NCBI GenBank assembly: GCA_016716085.1 | Contig: JADJWY010000002.1 | Location: 1-30,595, forward strand | DNA: 30,595 bases | DNA from: Hahellaceae bacterium | GTDB taxonomy: Bacteria > Pseudomonadota > Gammaproteobacteria > Pseudomonadales > Oleiphilaceae | Direction of reading: 5' to 3' | Shown: positions 1 to 10,127 of the stretch, in pieces | Layout: each line of letters opens with the position of its first letter | Numbering within the stretch: the first letter of the stretch is position 1 | Position numbers and translations under genes: made by a program | The notes under the pieces: generated by a model | Seen by the model: the letters and a program-made list of their open reading frames with translations, nothing else | Told to the model about the DNA's origin: nothing | The model's database searches: none

Positions 1-91
1 CCGCAACCGATGGTTAACGCTTGCACTGATAGGCTTTTGCATACCCACTCAACGCCGAAACGCCACCCGAAAAGAGTCCACCCCACGCGCA

Positions 92-737
92 ATGAGCGTG
101 CTGGTACAAACCCTTCTCCCCACCCGCGCGACTTACCGCGCCCACGTACCGAAAGGGTATTCCTATCAACGGCACGGCCAGCGCGTGTACTGGAGCAGCA
201 GGCGGACGGTCAGTGGAATTACCGATTTGAAGTGCGATCTTTGATGCTGGATATTACTGAAACTGTTCGCTTCGAGTGGACCGGCAGACGTGTCAGGCCG
301 TTCTTCTACACCTACGACCGCGATACTGGCGCACAGAACGCCATGGTACGGTGGCGTTTGACTGGGATCAGCTAACCGTGACCACAACATCGAGGACAAG
401 CCATGGCATATGGCGATCCCCGACGATGCATTGGACAAGCTGGGGTGTCAACTTCAGCTGCGCATGGACCTCGCCGCCGGACAGACAACCATGACATATC
501 GCATTGCTGATGGAGGAAAACTGAAAGAGAACCGATTTGCCGTCGTCGGCGAGGAGACACTGCGCACTGAGCATGCGCAAGTGCCACCGATCGTCGAACG
601 CCCGTCAAACCCGGTTCAAAGCGCAGGTCGCGGCTATGGATGGCGAAGACTGGCACTTCCTGCTGGTTCAGATGCTTCAGAAGGAAATTGACGGTGAAAC
701 CTACGAAATCTTTCTGGAAAGTGCTCTCCATTGGTGA
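92..737 (+). CDS. DUF3108-type envelope protein (frameshifted)
   Basis: Read across frames, this encodes a DUF3108-family protein, a conserved, probably periplasmic family of unknown function in gammaproteobacteria. Recognisable stretches are RVLEQQADGQWNYRFEVRSL (from about 185), FDWDQLTVT (about 358), then MAIPDDALDKLGCQLQLRMD and TMTYRIADGGKLKE (410-530), and LLVQMLQKEIDGETYEI near the end (660-710). These lie in at least three frames, with breaks near 160-185, 330-350, 400 and 540-620, so the gene is not open as given. The start is uncertain; ATG at 92 is a guess and no clear signal peptide can be read. The stop is at 735-737, or 757-759 if one more indel is present. The family call is fairly sure; the function is unknown. 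Confidence 0.6.
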
Positions 738-793
738 CCTGACGATAGGTCAACCCTAAACCCTCAAGACAACGGAAATGATAATGGGAAGAC

Positions 794-1439
794 ATGACCA
801 CAGCACATAAGACGTTCACGACCGACTGTTTTCAGTCTCGACTCGCGCTCACCGCTCTGCACGCCCACGCGGTCGAAATGGTGGTGACCGGCACCGAGAT
901 GCAAAGCCTGATGAAACCCTTTCTACCCTATCGACTGGATCTCGGCGAATGGAAGGTTGATCTCACCAATCCCAAGCCCGAGTTCCAACCTGATGGCCAA
1001 CACATCGCGCTCGGCTTCGATATGGCATTGCAGGATGCCGCAGCTCAAAGCGCGACAGCGGGACCACTCAAAGCCTGGTGGCAAGATTGGCGGCCAACTG
1101 CATTATGATGGTGAGACCAAACAACTGCAGCTCGTCAAACCTACCCTGTTGGATTTCCGTGTCTCCGGAAGGAAATGCGACGCCGTTTGCTCCTCGGTCG
1201 ACCAACTCAAAACCCGCCTCGGCTATCACTTGCCGATCATCATTCTGCTCGATGCACAACGCTTAGGTCCCGGCGCGCAATATTTCACACCCTCCTCCAT
1301 TAGCGTCGTGCAAAACGGGGTTCGCTCAACTTTTAACTTCCGTGCCCCAGACGGCATTTCTGTTCAATCCACCAGAAATGCCGAACGCTGGGCCCGTTCG
1401 GTCAAACTTTCCGCCCCGCTGGCAGCCCAGACTGACTGA
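794..1439 (+). CDS. DUF1439 (YceB-like) lipoprotein-type protein (frameshifted)
   Basis: The two halves join across one frameshift near 1070. The first frame gives GTEMQSLMKPFLPYRLDLGE and LTNPKPEFQPDGQHIALGF; the second gives GGQLHYDGETKQLQLVKPTL and ISVVQNGVRSTF. This succession is the DUF1439 pattern seen in YceB-like envelope proteins, small tubular lipid-binding-type folds attached to the inner membrane or periplasmic. The start at 794 follows a weak AAGA-containing leader. A hydrophobic N-terminus (LALTALHAHA) could be a damaged signal peptide, but I see no lipobox cysteine. It lies 56 bp after the DUF3108 gene on the same strand, so co-transcription is plausible. The exact function is not known. 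Confidence 0.6.
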
Positions 1440-1477
1440 ATAACATCAATCCTTCTGATTGCACCCTAAATCGTCCA

Positions 1478-2315
1478 TCAAAAACAGAGGGAACCTTCGC
1501 CCTCCTTCAACACCTGACGAGCCAAATCAGCCTTATTACCACGCCCCATCAGTCGGCCACTGACAACCATCCCACCATCAAACAACCCTTTCCAATCTGC
1601 GTTCATGGATGGTGAAGACTGGTTGATCTGAATGATCATGAATCCACCGCGCAACATCCAACTCAGCGACACGCTGCCCTTCGAATCGACGAGCCATATT
1701 CCCCATCACCAGAACAAAATCCCACTCTTTTTCCTTCTTCTCTATCCAATTCTGCCATTCGCTGAAAGACGAAGACTGCTCGATCCGCAACGAACTACCA
1801 TCGGCAGCGTACGTACCTTTGATCACCAAACTCTTCATGAATCATTCGGGTCGTAGTTTCCATCCGTTCCAGCCAACACCAGAACACGAGAATGCGAAAG
1901 TCCGGGCACTCTGAATCTGCACGACAGAGCGCGCAACGAGTGGACGCTCAAGCACTCCCGCAACATCATTGCGCGCCGCCGCCCACGGAAAATCTTCCCG
2001 GATAGAACCATTCACTCCTCCAAAAACAACCCAGCTTTTGTCTATAAAAGGGCCGACCAGCCGCAGCGCATTATCATCCGTGATGAAGACGACCTGTGGA
2101 TGAGTGGCTTGAATCTGACGGATGACTTCCTCTACCCGGGGTTGATAAGCAGCCTCAGGTAACTGCCTTGTGTTCAGATAAAATTCGCGGTAACGAAAAC
2201 CCTCTCCAAGCGTTTGCCTGATTCCCTCACTTTGATGAATAACCCAGCTAAGTTCTGACCAATAACTATGGACGATGAACGCCACAGGATTATCCTCAGC
2301 GCCACTCGGATGCAT
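1478..2315 (-). CDS. ABC transporter substrate-binding protein, PF04392-like (frameshifted)
   Basis: The N-terminal half (2315 down to about 1940) reads VAFIVHSYWSELSWVIHQ, then VEEVIRQIQATHPQVVFITD and SWVVFGGVNGSIREDFPW. This resembles the ABC_sub_bind family of solute-binding proteins. After breaks near 1930, 1840 and 1640 the remaining parts are IEQSSSFSEWQNWIEKKEKE, WIHDHSDQPVFTIHE and LFDGGMVVSGRLMGRGNKAD, which fit the second lobe of that family. There is no readable signal peptide in front of 2315, so the start is uncertain or the leader is lost. It sits just downstream of another solute-binding protein on the same strand. No permease or ATPase is nearby, so the pair may feed a signalling or orphan transport role. 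The ligand is unknown. Confidence 0.55.
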
Positions 2316-2329
2316 GTACTATGCAATTA

Positions 2330-2885
2330 TCTGGTCGAGCCGCCCCGTCGTTTTTCAGTGACTCCAGACCACGATTAAATACTTCCAGCACCTGGTTAGC
2401 GCTGGGATTATCCTTGCTCACGATCAGGTGCAGGCCAACCTTGCTGAGTGAGTTCTTTCAGTAGTTCTGTGTTGTAGCCTGTAGGTCGGCAGACGTGCTT
2501 ACCACTTAGGGTGCCAGGAATCAAAATATCGCCTGCAAAGCTCTGACGGGCAAAAAACGCCTCTTCGACCTCCACGATCGGCTGACTGAAAAGAAAATTC
2601 TGCCGGCGCTCCGGCGTTTCAGCATAAGGAAAGGTTGCGTCGAAATGGCCATCCTGAGTTTCCTGCAAACCTCTCATCCAAGGTTGAAACTCAACAGCCG
2701 CCGTTTCGCGTCCGGCACTTTCAAACGCTTTCTGAACCAGAAGGGTGGCCAACCCTCCCGCCTCCAGGGTTACGTCGGAATAGGGCCGATAATCACTCCC
2801 CAGTCACAAGACGGACTGGCGCTTCAGCAGAAACACCTCCTGAAGATACCAACAGCAGAATAACAATCCAGCGCCCTATTCTCAC
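2330..2885 (-). CDS. Amino-acid-type solute-binding protein, SBP_bac_3-like (frameshifted, possibly internally deleted)
   Basis: A GTG at 2885 opens a good signal peptide (VRIGRWIVILLLVSSGGVSA). A frameshift near 2795 follows, then DYRPYSDVTLEAGGLATLLV and the main frame FESAGRETAAVEFQPWMRG, FPYAETPERRQNFLFSQPIV, YNTELLKELTQ. This is the extracellular solute-binding family 3 layout (PF00497). After about 2440 the text jumps to KVGLHLIVSKDNPSANQVLE and a C-terminus ending DGRLDQIIA if one G is removed from a GGGG run near 2350. Family members usually have some 50 more residues between these two parts, so an internal deletion is possible. Mature ligand-binding proteins of this type sit in the periplasm. 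The gene is separated from the next solute-binding gene by only a few bases. Confidence 0.6.
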
Positions 2886-3003
2886 TATAGCTCCCTAAAT
2901 CCAACCCAACTTTCTAGCAGTATAGGTCAATCCTCGCAATCTACGTGGGACTGTTGAGTCGCGCCAGATAGTGCTATGGTGTTCAACCCGTTTCTGACCC
3001 GGT

Positions 3004-3972
3004 ATGCGAATGAAAACCGCCACGGCCATACCCCCTGAATTGATGTACCGCACGGAACAACGTCTGGGGCGCACGCACGCCCGACAGCGACTGGGCGTGG
3101 AACAAGACCATACCGCTCAGGTGTTTGGATTCGGACGAAATTTCTTTCATCTTGAAAACTGGTATTCCATTCACGGTCTCATTCGGGGCTGCCTGCGGCT
3201 GGCCGGTCTCTATCAACGTGGCAAACAGAAACACCTGCCGCCTGGACATGCGCCATCACACCGTGGTCATTCCCCATCTGCCTGAAGCCTTCGAGGGCTT
3301 TCGCATTCTTCACCTCAGCGATTTGCATGTCGATATGTACGCGCCTGCGCTGCAGGCGCTCATCCACCGGGTGCAGGATGCCCGGTATGACCTCTGCGTG
3401 TTGACAGGTGACTACCGCGCACGCACGTTTGGCACGACGGAAAGTGCGCTTGCGGGAATGCGGCAGTTACGCGAGCATCTGCAGGAGAGGTCTATGGGGT
3501 TTTAGGTAATCACGACGGTGTGACCATGGTGCCTGCGCTGGAGGACATGGGCATCCGCCTGCTGCTCAACGAGAGTGTCCACATTCAGCGAGGCGGCAGC
3601 CAGCCTCTATCTGGCCGGGATCGACGACGCCCACTATTTCAGGGTGGATAATATCGAAAAGGCCGCCTCCCAACGCGAAGAGGGGCAAGCCAGCATTCTG
3701 CTCTCACATACCCCGCAGTATTTAAACAAGCGGCGCATGCCGGTTTTGATCTGTTTCTTGCCGGTCACACCCATGGCGGCCAGATATGTCTTCCGGCGGA
3801 ATTCCGGTCACGCTCGATTCCGACTGCCCGCGTCGCGTAGGTAAAAGAGGTCCGGCGTCATCACCAGATGACGGGTTACACCTCGGTCGGTGCAGGAACC
3901 TCTGTGGTGCATGTGCGCCTGAATTGCAATCCTGAAATTACGATACACGAATTACGCCGAACCTCGCACTAA
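3004..3972 (+). CDS. Calcineurin-like metallophosphoesterase (frameshifted)
   Basis: A binuclear-metal phosphoesterase of the PF00149 fold. The metal-binding motifs appear in order: HLSDLHVD (about 3310), LTGDYR (about 3400), GNHDG (about 3508) and AGHTHGGQ (about 3763-3785, after frame correction). The N-terminal extension, with RTEQRLGRTHARQRLG and GFGRNFFHLENWYSIHG, is a conserved leader I associate with gammaproteobacterial members, although the substrate is not known. Breaks occur near 3230, 3500, 3590, 3720 and 3790-3840. The last frame ends ITIHELRRTSH with TAA at 3970-3972. ATG 3004 and ATG 3010 are both possible starts. The 3' end overlaps the convergent gene on the other strand by about 35 bp. 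Confidence 0.75.
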
Positions 3973-4451
3973 TGCCGGACGCGCGCGAATCCCGAGGCGA
4001 AAAAAGCAGTGGCGAAATCTGGGTTTCGAACACAAAGAATCCCACCAGGGCCAGACCCGCCGTCGTCGCATCATACCCTAACGCAGACACTGCATAGATC
4101 AGAGGCAGCAAGCTCTCCGGGACCTGATCCAAAAACGTGGCCTTGGCGCTGCTGACCATGTTCAGGCGGCGCTTGGTAAAGCTGGACACTAGATCGCCGA
4201 GCATCACGCACCCCGCGAAGATGACGCCAGCACCCGCTCCCCAGTCAATAACAAGCCCAAGCACCCCACCTGCACACACACTCGCCAGCACGCCTCGCCA
4301 AGTCTTGGATTTACCCAACCCAGGGTCGTCCGTCCCATGCCAAGCGACCCCCATCAAGGGGATCAGCAAACCGGGAAGCCAGCAGACGAGCCAGCACGAT
4401 CGGTGCGCCATTACAGGCGATCAGCACAATCAGCAATTCAAGTATCTGCAC
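3938..4451 (-). CDS. CarS-like (CDP-archaeol synthase family, PF01864) membrane protein (frameshifted)
   Basis: From a GTG at 4451 the protein begins VQILELLIVLIACNGAPIVL, then PLDGGRLAWDGRPW and, after a frameshift near 4310-4330, GKSKTWRGVLASVCAGG. NGAP, the DGG/DGRP segment and G.SKTWRG are the signature of the DUF46/CarS family. In archaea these enzymes transfer CMP to an unsaturated archaetidic acid precursor; in bacteria the family is less well characterised. Several hydrophobic segments follow (LGLVIDWGAGAGVIFAGCVM, LVGFFVFETQISPLL), along with GDLVSSFTKRRL, which resembles the family's conserved GD..SF.KRR. Length about 170 residues, as expected. The C-terminus as given (down to 3938) may be out of frame; one base change would end it near 3965. 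Confidence 0.7.
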
Positions 4452-4530
4452 AAAATCGTATCCGAGAGTATCGTCCTATGGGCTAGAATACACTGACCTA
4501 TTCAGAATTACACGGTCACGAGAGTTGAAG

Positions 4531-5782
4531 ATGATGCTGCTTTTGCCCCCTACGCGCCCTCCGCTGGCTCATTCACTGTGGTCTGCTCAGCATGGCTCTG
4601 CTGGCCCTGACAACTCAGGCCGCCGACAAACCGCCCAGCTACACCCTGAAATATCAATGGAATTTGAACCGGAGGCAGAGCGCGCCAACGTCAGGATTCT
4701 GATCGACAAAGGCGAATTACTGCGCCAATACCGCTTCAGGAATTCGGATCAACGATACGCCTACGTCAAGGGAAACGGGAACATCACCCTGACCGATGAC
4801 GAAGTCATCTGGGATCTCCCCCGAAGGCGAAGCCCGGCTCTCCTTTCAGGCCAGTGACCCACCAGAAAGATCCCGGCGAATTTGACGCGCTGATGACCAA
4901 AGACTGGGCCGTTTTTCGGGGTGACGATATTGTTCCAGCGGGCCCGACAACCGAAGTTCCCGGAGCCTATGCTAACGCGACCCTGGATATCATCCTGCCA
5001 CCCGGCTGGACCAGCGTTGAAAGTGGTTGGCCGCGAATTAAAGGCAATTCCTTTCGTATCAACAATCCCGATCGTTTGTTTGATCGTCCCACCGGCTGGT
5101 TTATTGCTGGCAAACTCGGTACCCGTCGCGCCAAAGTAGGTAAGACCGGCATTGCCGTCAGCGCGCCACAAAAGTCGGGGTCAAACGTATGGAAATCATG
5201 ACGTTCATGAATTTCGTCTGGCCAGAGATCCAAAAAGCGTTTGATACCCGCCCGAAAAAGCTCTTGATGGTTGCGATGGGCGATCCGATGTGGCGAGGCG
5301 GTCTTTCTGCATCAAACTCCTTATTCCTGCATGCTGACCGACCACTGGTCAGTGAAAATGGTACCAGTCCCCTGCTGCATGAAATGACCCACATGTTTAC
5401 CCGGCTGAAGGGCGTCGTCACGGAACACGCGAATGATGACTGGATCGTGGAGGGGCTTGCAGAGTTCTACTCGTTTGACCTGCTCTACCGTGCCGGGGGT
5501 ATGAGCAAAGACCGACGCAAGAAAATCATCGAGAAGCTCGCCAAATGGGGTGCTGACGTCAAAAACCTGAGAGAAGGTCCATCCAAAGGCCCTGTGACAG
5601 CGCGCGCCGTCGTACTAATGGATGAACTGGACAGGGAAATTCGTCGCAAGAGCGATGCATCGATCGACGACCTTACCCGTGCCCTGATGGCCAAACGCAA
5701 AGTCTCTCGCAGACTTGAGGCAGCGGCTGAAGACATCGTAGGGGAACCGCTGTCCACCCTACGCTCCCCCTTGATTAATTAG
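4531..5782 (+). CDS. Secreted HExxH metallopeptidase, M61-like (frameshifted)
   Basis: After frame correction the N-terminus is a signal peptide (LIHCGLLSMALLALTTQAA). The middle part has FEPEAERANVRILIDKGELL and WAVFRGDDIVPAG, with breaks near 4560, 4665, 4820, 4950 and 5175. The last frame (from 5189) carries LLHEMTHMFTRLKG at about 5375, a gluzincin zinc motif HExxH, with WIVEGLAEFYSF about 25 residues later supplying a third-ligand glutamate. This arrangement resembles M61 glycyl aminopeptidase-type domains, but the family is uncertain. The catalytic portion reads in one uninterrupted frame to TAG at 5780-5782. The gene converges on avtA, overlapping its stop by about 4 bp. Substrate unknown; the expected location is the periplasm or the outside. 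Confidence 0.65.
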
Positions 5783-7040
5783 CCCTGCGACGGGCTCACG
5801 GCATAGACCGCGTGTACTTCCCTCGGCCAGCAGGCGAAGCCCCTTTTCCACCAGGGCTTCGTCCTGCGAGTAAGTGATCCGAAGACATTGATGGGTATGC
5901 TCCCAAGGCTCCTGCAAGCCTGGAAAGAAATAATGCTCAGACACCACTAATACGCCCTTTTCTTTAGCCGCTCATACAGTTCGAGACTGGTAATGGGCAA
6001 ATCTTTCAGCCACAGCCACAGAAACATAGCCCCTTCCGGCACATGAATGGAGTAAGGCAGCCCCCGCCAGACCTTCATTCAGCTGTCTGAATGCTCGCTG
6101 TGACCTGGCCTGATAAAACGGTCTGACGACCTGCTCGCTCCAGGCTGAGGATTTGCCCACTGTCGACCATCTCCGTCACCAACATGGCCCCTAAACTCCC
6201 GGGCGCGAGATTCGATGATGGCATTGATGCTGGCAATCGCTCGAATGATATCCGGGTGAGCCACGACAATGCCGGTGCGTGCGGCAGGTAAGCCGAATTT
6301 CGACAAACTCAGGCATAGAATCAGATGATCGTCCCAGAACGGCTTAACATCGGTGTAGACCAGACTGGGAAATGGCAGGCCGTAGGCGCCATCGAGAATC
6401 AGCGGAATGTCACGCTCGCGGGCAATCTCGGACAGGTGACGCATTTCTTCATCCGTCAGCACATTACCCGTGGGATTAGTCGGTCGCGATACACACAAGG
6501 CGCCAATACTGTCATCGAGGGGCAAAGCCGCAAAATCAACCCGATATTTGAAGGTATGCGGTGTCAATTCATCAATAACGGGCTTGGCAGACACAAAAAA
6601 ATCTTCAGACAATCCGGCATCGGCATAACCGATGTATTCTGGTGTCATGGGCAGCAGAATCCTGCGTCGGGTCCCGTCGTCAAAGTCACCCGCGAACATA
6701 TTAAACAGCATGAAAAATGCCGACTGACTGCCATTCGTCAGCGCAATGTGCTCAGGCCCAACCGGCCATCCCAGGCGCTCACGAAGTAGCCTGGCCATCG
6801 CTTTAACGAAACTCTTTTCCCCCTGGGGATCATACACCCCAACCAGACGACGAAGGCGGCTTCATCTTCAATAATCCGATGCATTGACTCACGCAGCGCG
6901 GGCTCCACCTCCGGCACAAATCCCGGTTGCCGCCCCCATCATGATCAGGTTGCCATCCGCCAGCGCATTACCCAGATCTTCCATCAGCGAAATGATTCCG
7001 GCCTGCTGACTGAATTTTTTCCGAACTGCGAAAGCTTCAT
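5779..7040 (-). CDS. avtA: Valine-pyruvate aminotransferase (frameshifted)
   Basis: A fold-type I PLP-dependent aminotransferase matching AvtA, which makes valine (or alanine) by transamination between valine and pyruvate in branched-chain amino acid synthesis. The largest open part (6837-6079) contains EHIALTNGSQSAFFMLFNMF, the NPTGN motif in SRPTNPTGNVLTDEE, and LSLSKFGLPAARTG with the PLP lysine in the SLSKFG motif. The reconstructed length is about 420 residues, the same as the E. coli protein. The start is fixed at ATG 7040, whose MKLSQFGKK reading needs one more A in the A-run near 7018. Other breaks lie near 6840, 6180, 6080, 5960 and 5828. Corrected, it ends VYAVSPSQG with TAA at 5779-5781. 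The ATG overlaps the stop of the upstream DUF416 gene (ATGA). Confidence 0.85.
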
Positions 7041-7698
7041 GCGGAGTCCTCTGTCTTATTCGCCGGATGCCGCGTCAGCACCACGCCAATACCACTGACA
7101 CCGTCATTCGCAGCTTCCGGCGCAGTGTTTCCAGCCACGAACGCACCGGTGCGCCGGTATTTTGCGCTAACTGGGCCACCCAGGCTGCGCTGCCAGTGCA
7201 TTTCGGCCTGACACAGTTCGCTGGACTCAAACAGTTTAACCAGGGCCTCGTCGTCCATGCCTTCACCGTCCTGCATTTCGACAAACTCAGTGACAAAATT
7301 GAATGACTGCTGCCCCAGCTCCACGGCCAGTGCCGTGCGGCCCTGAAACACCAGCAGCGCCCCCTCAATCAATTGCAGGCTATGTGAGGCGGCCACGCCA
7401 CCAAACGACTCATCCTGCTCCAGATCCTGCGACCACTGTTCAACCAGCGCCGACGCCCCTTTGGGCAAGCCCTCTTCATCCAGCTCTTTTCCCAGCCAGA
7501 CTTTAGGCTGACGCTGGCCGACGGATTCCCACAGAATGTCCAGAATACGCTGGAACTGTCGGGCCTGCTTACGACGGTCATGCAACTCGCCTAGAGAAGG
7601 AGGAGTGGCAGCGGGCGTTCCGCCAACGCGAGGGTGTAGACTTTTTGACGCCAACCCTGCAGACGGGAGACTTGCTTGAATAACTTTTCAAATGACAT
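7037..7698 (-). CDS. DUF416 (YjaG-like) protein (frameshifted)
   Basis: The start ATG 7698 gives MSFEKLFKQVSRLQGWRQKV, followed after frame breaks near 7600 by DRRKQARQFQRILDILWESV, ASHSLQLIEGALLVFQGR, SFNFVTEFVEMQDGEGMDDE and a C-terminus with SGIGVVL. This is the layout of E. coli YjaG (DUF416), a roughly 200-residue helical protein of unknown function. More breaks lie near 7480-7500 and in the last 60 codons (7140-7200), where the neighbouring frame reads VAQLAQNTGAPVRSWLETL. The ATG abuts the upstream aldolase-type gene's stop (TGAATG). Its own TGA overlaps avtA's ATG, so the three are probably translated from one message. Confidence 0.7.
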
Positions 7699-8315
7699 TC
7701 AGATTTTTTCCAACCAATCAAATAGAATCTCGGTCGCTGACTCAGGGTCAGCACCAAAGGACACCACGCCATCCTGGTGTCCCAGCATGATGAATCCAGT
7801 GTTTGCTGCAACGCGCCGGATTGCCAGAGCCGCCTCACGGCATCCACCATTGCCAGACTGCCATAAGGTGCAGACGCCGGGGTGCAGGGTAGTGATAAGC
7901 GGGTTGCTGCGCCCCATAAGCGCGGACAATGAACATGCACGACGCTCACCACATCTCTGCTCAGCTGATAAAGTAAAGCGTGGGTCAGGCTTTCTGAGGA
8001 GGGCTTCGTTTCGCCCGTCGAGCGCAGGCGGTTATGGGCGACGTCCGCCTCAAGCACCCGGGCATAATCCGACGCGTCCAGCTCAGGTTTACCGCCCGTT
8101 TGCGTTCCGGAAATAACAAACTCCCCGCCCGGGCCAAGCACGTTCGCTGAGATTTCCGTAGCCCAGACCATCGTAGCGTGCAGGATCCTGACCCACCAGG
8201 CCCGCCTCAAACAGGCGACGGCGTGCGCGCTGGAGTCCGTTCAGATTAAAGGGCGCAGGAAAGGCCCCGCACGGTGCGTCAAATCGAACTTAATGGCCCC
8301 TTCGCGCTCGGTCAC
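7699..8315 (-). CDS. Class II aldolase/adducin-domain protein (frameshifted)
   Basis: A single class II aldolase/adducin domain (PF00596). The first part reads GLQRARRRLFEAGL and YDGLGYGNLSER, then FVISGTQTGGKPELDASDYA, STGETKPSSESLTHALLY, VVSVVHVHCP, and finally HQDGVVSFGADPESATEILF. The ETKPSSE glutamate and the HVH pair are the usual catalytic and metal-binding positions. The family includes sugar-phosphate aldolases and dehydratases, but nothing here fixes the substrate. The N-terminal frame opens at GTG 8315, overlapping the dcd stop; a competing ATG at 8317 hits a stop immediately. Breaks are near 8270, 8160, 7920 and 7850. The TGA at 7699-7701 directly touches the DUF416 start. Confidence 0.72.
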
Positions 8316-8316
8316 A

Positions 8317-8882
8317 TCAGGCTCTCGGCAAGGTTACGCCCGTCTGTCCCTGATATTTACCATGGCGATCCCGATAACTGGTTTCGCAGACTTCGTCCGA
8401 CTCGAAAAACAACATCTGAGCCACGCCTTCATTGGCGTAGATTTTGGCAGGCAAATTGGTTGTGTTTGAGAATTCGAGGTCACATGCCCCTCCCACTCCG
8501 GCTCAAACGGGGTGACGTTGACGATAATGCCGCAGCGGGCATAGGTGCTTTTGCCCAGACAGATCGTCAGGACATTACGCGGGATGCGGAAATATTCCAC
8601 GGTTCGCGCCAGCGCAAACGAGTTCGGCGGAATGATGCAAACGTCATCAACCACATCGACAAAACTCTTGGCATCAAAGGCCTTCGGGTCAACGGTTGCG
8701 GAGTAGACATTGGTAAAAATCTTGAATTCGCGGCTGCAGCGTACGTCATAGCCGTAGCTCGAGACCCCATACGAGATCAACTTACCACGCTGATCTTCAC
8801 GCACCTGCCCTGAGGCGAAAGGCTCGATCATGCCGTGTTGTTCCGCCATGCGGCGAATCCATTTGTCTGATTTTATTGCCAT
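8317..8882 (-). CDS. dcd: dCTP deaminase (frameshifted near C-terminus)
   Basis: Converts dCTP to dUTP and ammonia in pyrimidine deoxynucleotide synthesis. The open N-terminal 140 residues match the family closely: MAIKSDKWIRRMAEQHGMIE, ISYGVSSYGYDVRCSREFKI, CIIPPNSFALARTVEYFRIP, then LGKSTYARCGIIVNVTPFEP ending EWEGHVT. STYAR carries the active-site serine and arginine, and FEPEWEG the catalytic glutamate. The frame breaks at VT near 8468, where one C appears to be missing from ACCCTC. Restoring the frame gives LEFSN and then, after further breaks, the family C-terminus RHGKYQGQTGVTLPRA with TGA at 8317-8319. Reconstructed length is about 188 residues, as in E. coli. The gene lies 79 bp downstream of apbC. 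Confidence 0.9.
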
Positions 8883-8961
8883 GATGTTGTTTCCTGATAG
8901 CTATAAAGGCCGCAACCTGATGCGGCAGCATGGTAACCAGTCCGGGCTGAATAATAAAGCA

Positions 8962-10049
8962 TCAACCCTTGCCGATCAGGTTGGGAAGAAGCTGAGCCTG
9001 ATCCGCACGGCGCAGCGAGAGCAGTGCCCCCAGATGCCGCGCCATGTCGCTAAAGCGGCGGCTGACCTCACTGTCCGGCTCTGCCGCCACACTGGGTAAG
9101 CCGCCGTCAGTCTGCTCACGAATCGTGCGATGCAGGGGCACCTGCCCCAACAAAGGAACCTGATACTCTCCGGCAATACTGGCGCCCCCGTCTTCTCCGA
9201 AGATCGGTTCAGCGTGGCCACAGTGACTGCAAATATGCCGCTCATGTTTTCCACGATACCCAGCACGGGAATGGACACTTTGCTGAACATTTCGATGCCC
9301 TTGCGGCAGTCCAGCAAAGCGATGTCCTGCGGTGTGGTCACAATCACCGCTCCGGCCACGGGTATTTTCTGAGCCAGTGTCAGCTGGATATCACCGGTTC
9401 CCGGTGGCATATCAATGAGCAAGTAATCGAGATCGTTCCAGATACTCTGATTAGCCATCTGCAGCAAGGCACCGCTGACCATTGGGCCACGCCAGACCAT
9501 CGGCGTCTTCTCGGTGACCAGAAAGGCCATGGACATCACCTGAAGCCCATGCGCCTCAATCGGAATAAAGAGTTTTTCATCTTTGACGCCAGGGCGAACG
9601 CCCTCGGCCACCCCCAGCATCATGCCCTGGCTGGGCCCATAAATGTCAGCATCCAGAATGCCCACCCGAGCGCCTTCCCGTTGCAGGGCCAGCGCCAGAT
9701 TGACCGTGACGGTACTTTTTACCGACACCGCCTTTTCCAGACGCCACCGCAATCACGTTTTTGACACCGGGCAAGGCTGGAATCTGGTTTTGCCCACCAT
9801 GGGGCTGAATCTGCTGCGCCACATCAATGACAACGGACTCAACGCCTTCGACATCTTCGATGGCATTGACCAACAATTCGCGCAACGCCCCCTGTAACCC
9901 CTTCGAGGGTAGGCCAGACGAAGGCTGATGTGCACTGCGGCCCCTTCAATTCTGACTTCTTTAACGGCGCCAAGCGCCAGAAGGTCCTGATTGAGATAGG
10001 GATCCTGATAACTTCGGATGGCGGCTTCAACCGCACTTTGACTGATCAC
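8962..10049 (-). CDS. apbC: Iron-sulfur cluster carrier ATPase ApbC/Mrp (frameshifted)
   Basis: A Mrp/NBP35-type P-loop ATPase that holds and transfers Fe-S clusters in the cytoplasm. In order: the DUF59-like N-terminal part (VEAAIRSYQDPYLNQDLLAL, then LLVNAIEDVEGVESVV), a deviant Walker A (VIAVASGKGGVGK, then STVTVNLALAL), DADIYGPSQGMMLG, LLIDMPPGTGDIQLTLA, and the CxxC cluster motif, which reads HICSHCGHAEPIFGEDGG once one base is added near 9242. The C-terminus is LGQVPLHRTIREQTDGGLP and a stop at 8962-8964. Breaks are near 9920, 9720 and 9242, plus one in 9130-9180. GTG 10049 is preferred as start because AAGG lies about ten bases upstream. It heads the same-strand run apbC-dcd-aldolase-DUF416-avtA. 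Confidence 0.88.
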
Positions 10050-10127
10050 GCCAGACACCTTTTTGTAAACCCGATCAATGGGATGCTGATTGCACCTGAA
10101 AGTGTCCCCGGTCACACACTTCTCGTA

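Noticed and set aside
2635..2898. + strand frames opposite the SBP_bac_3-like gene
   Set aside because: They are antisense shadows; the - strand shows a signal peptide and family motifs.
2955..2986. Promoter-like TTGAGT / TATGGT pair before the metallophosphoesterase
   Set aside because: The spacing is 15 bases and the -10 match is weak; not strong enough to list.
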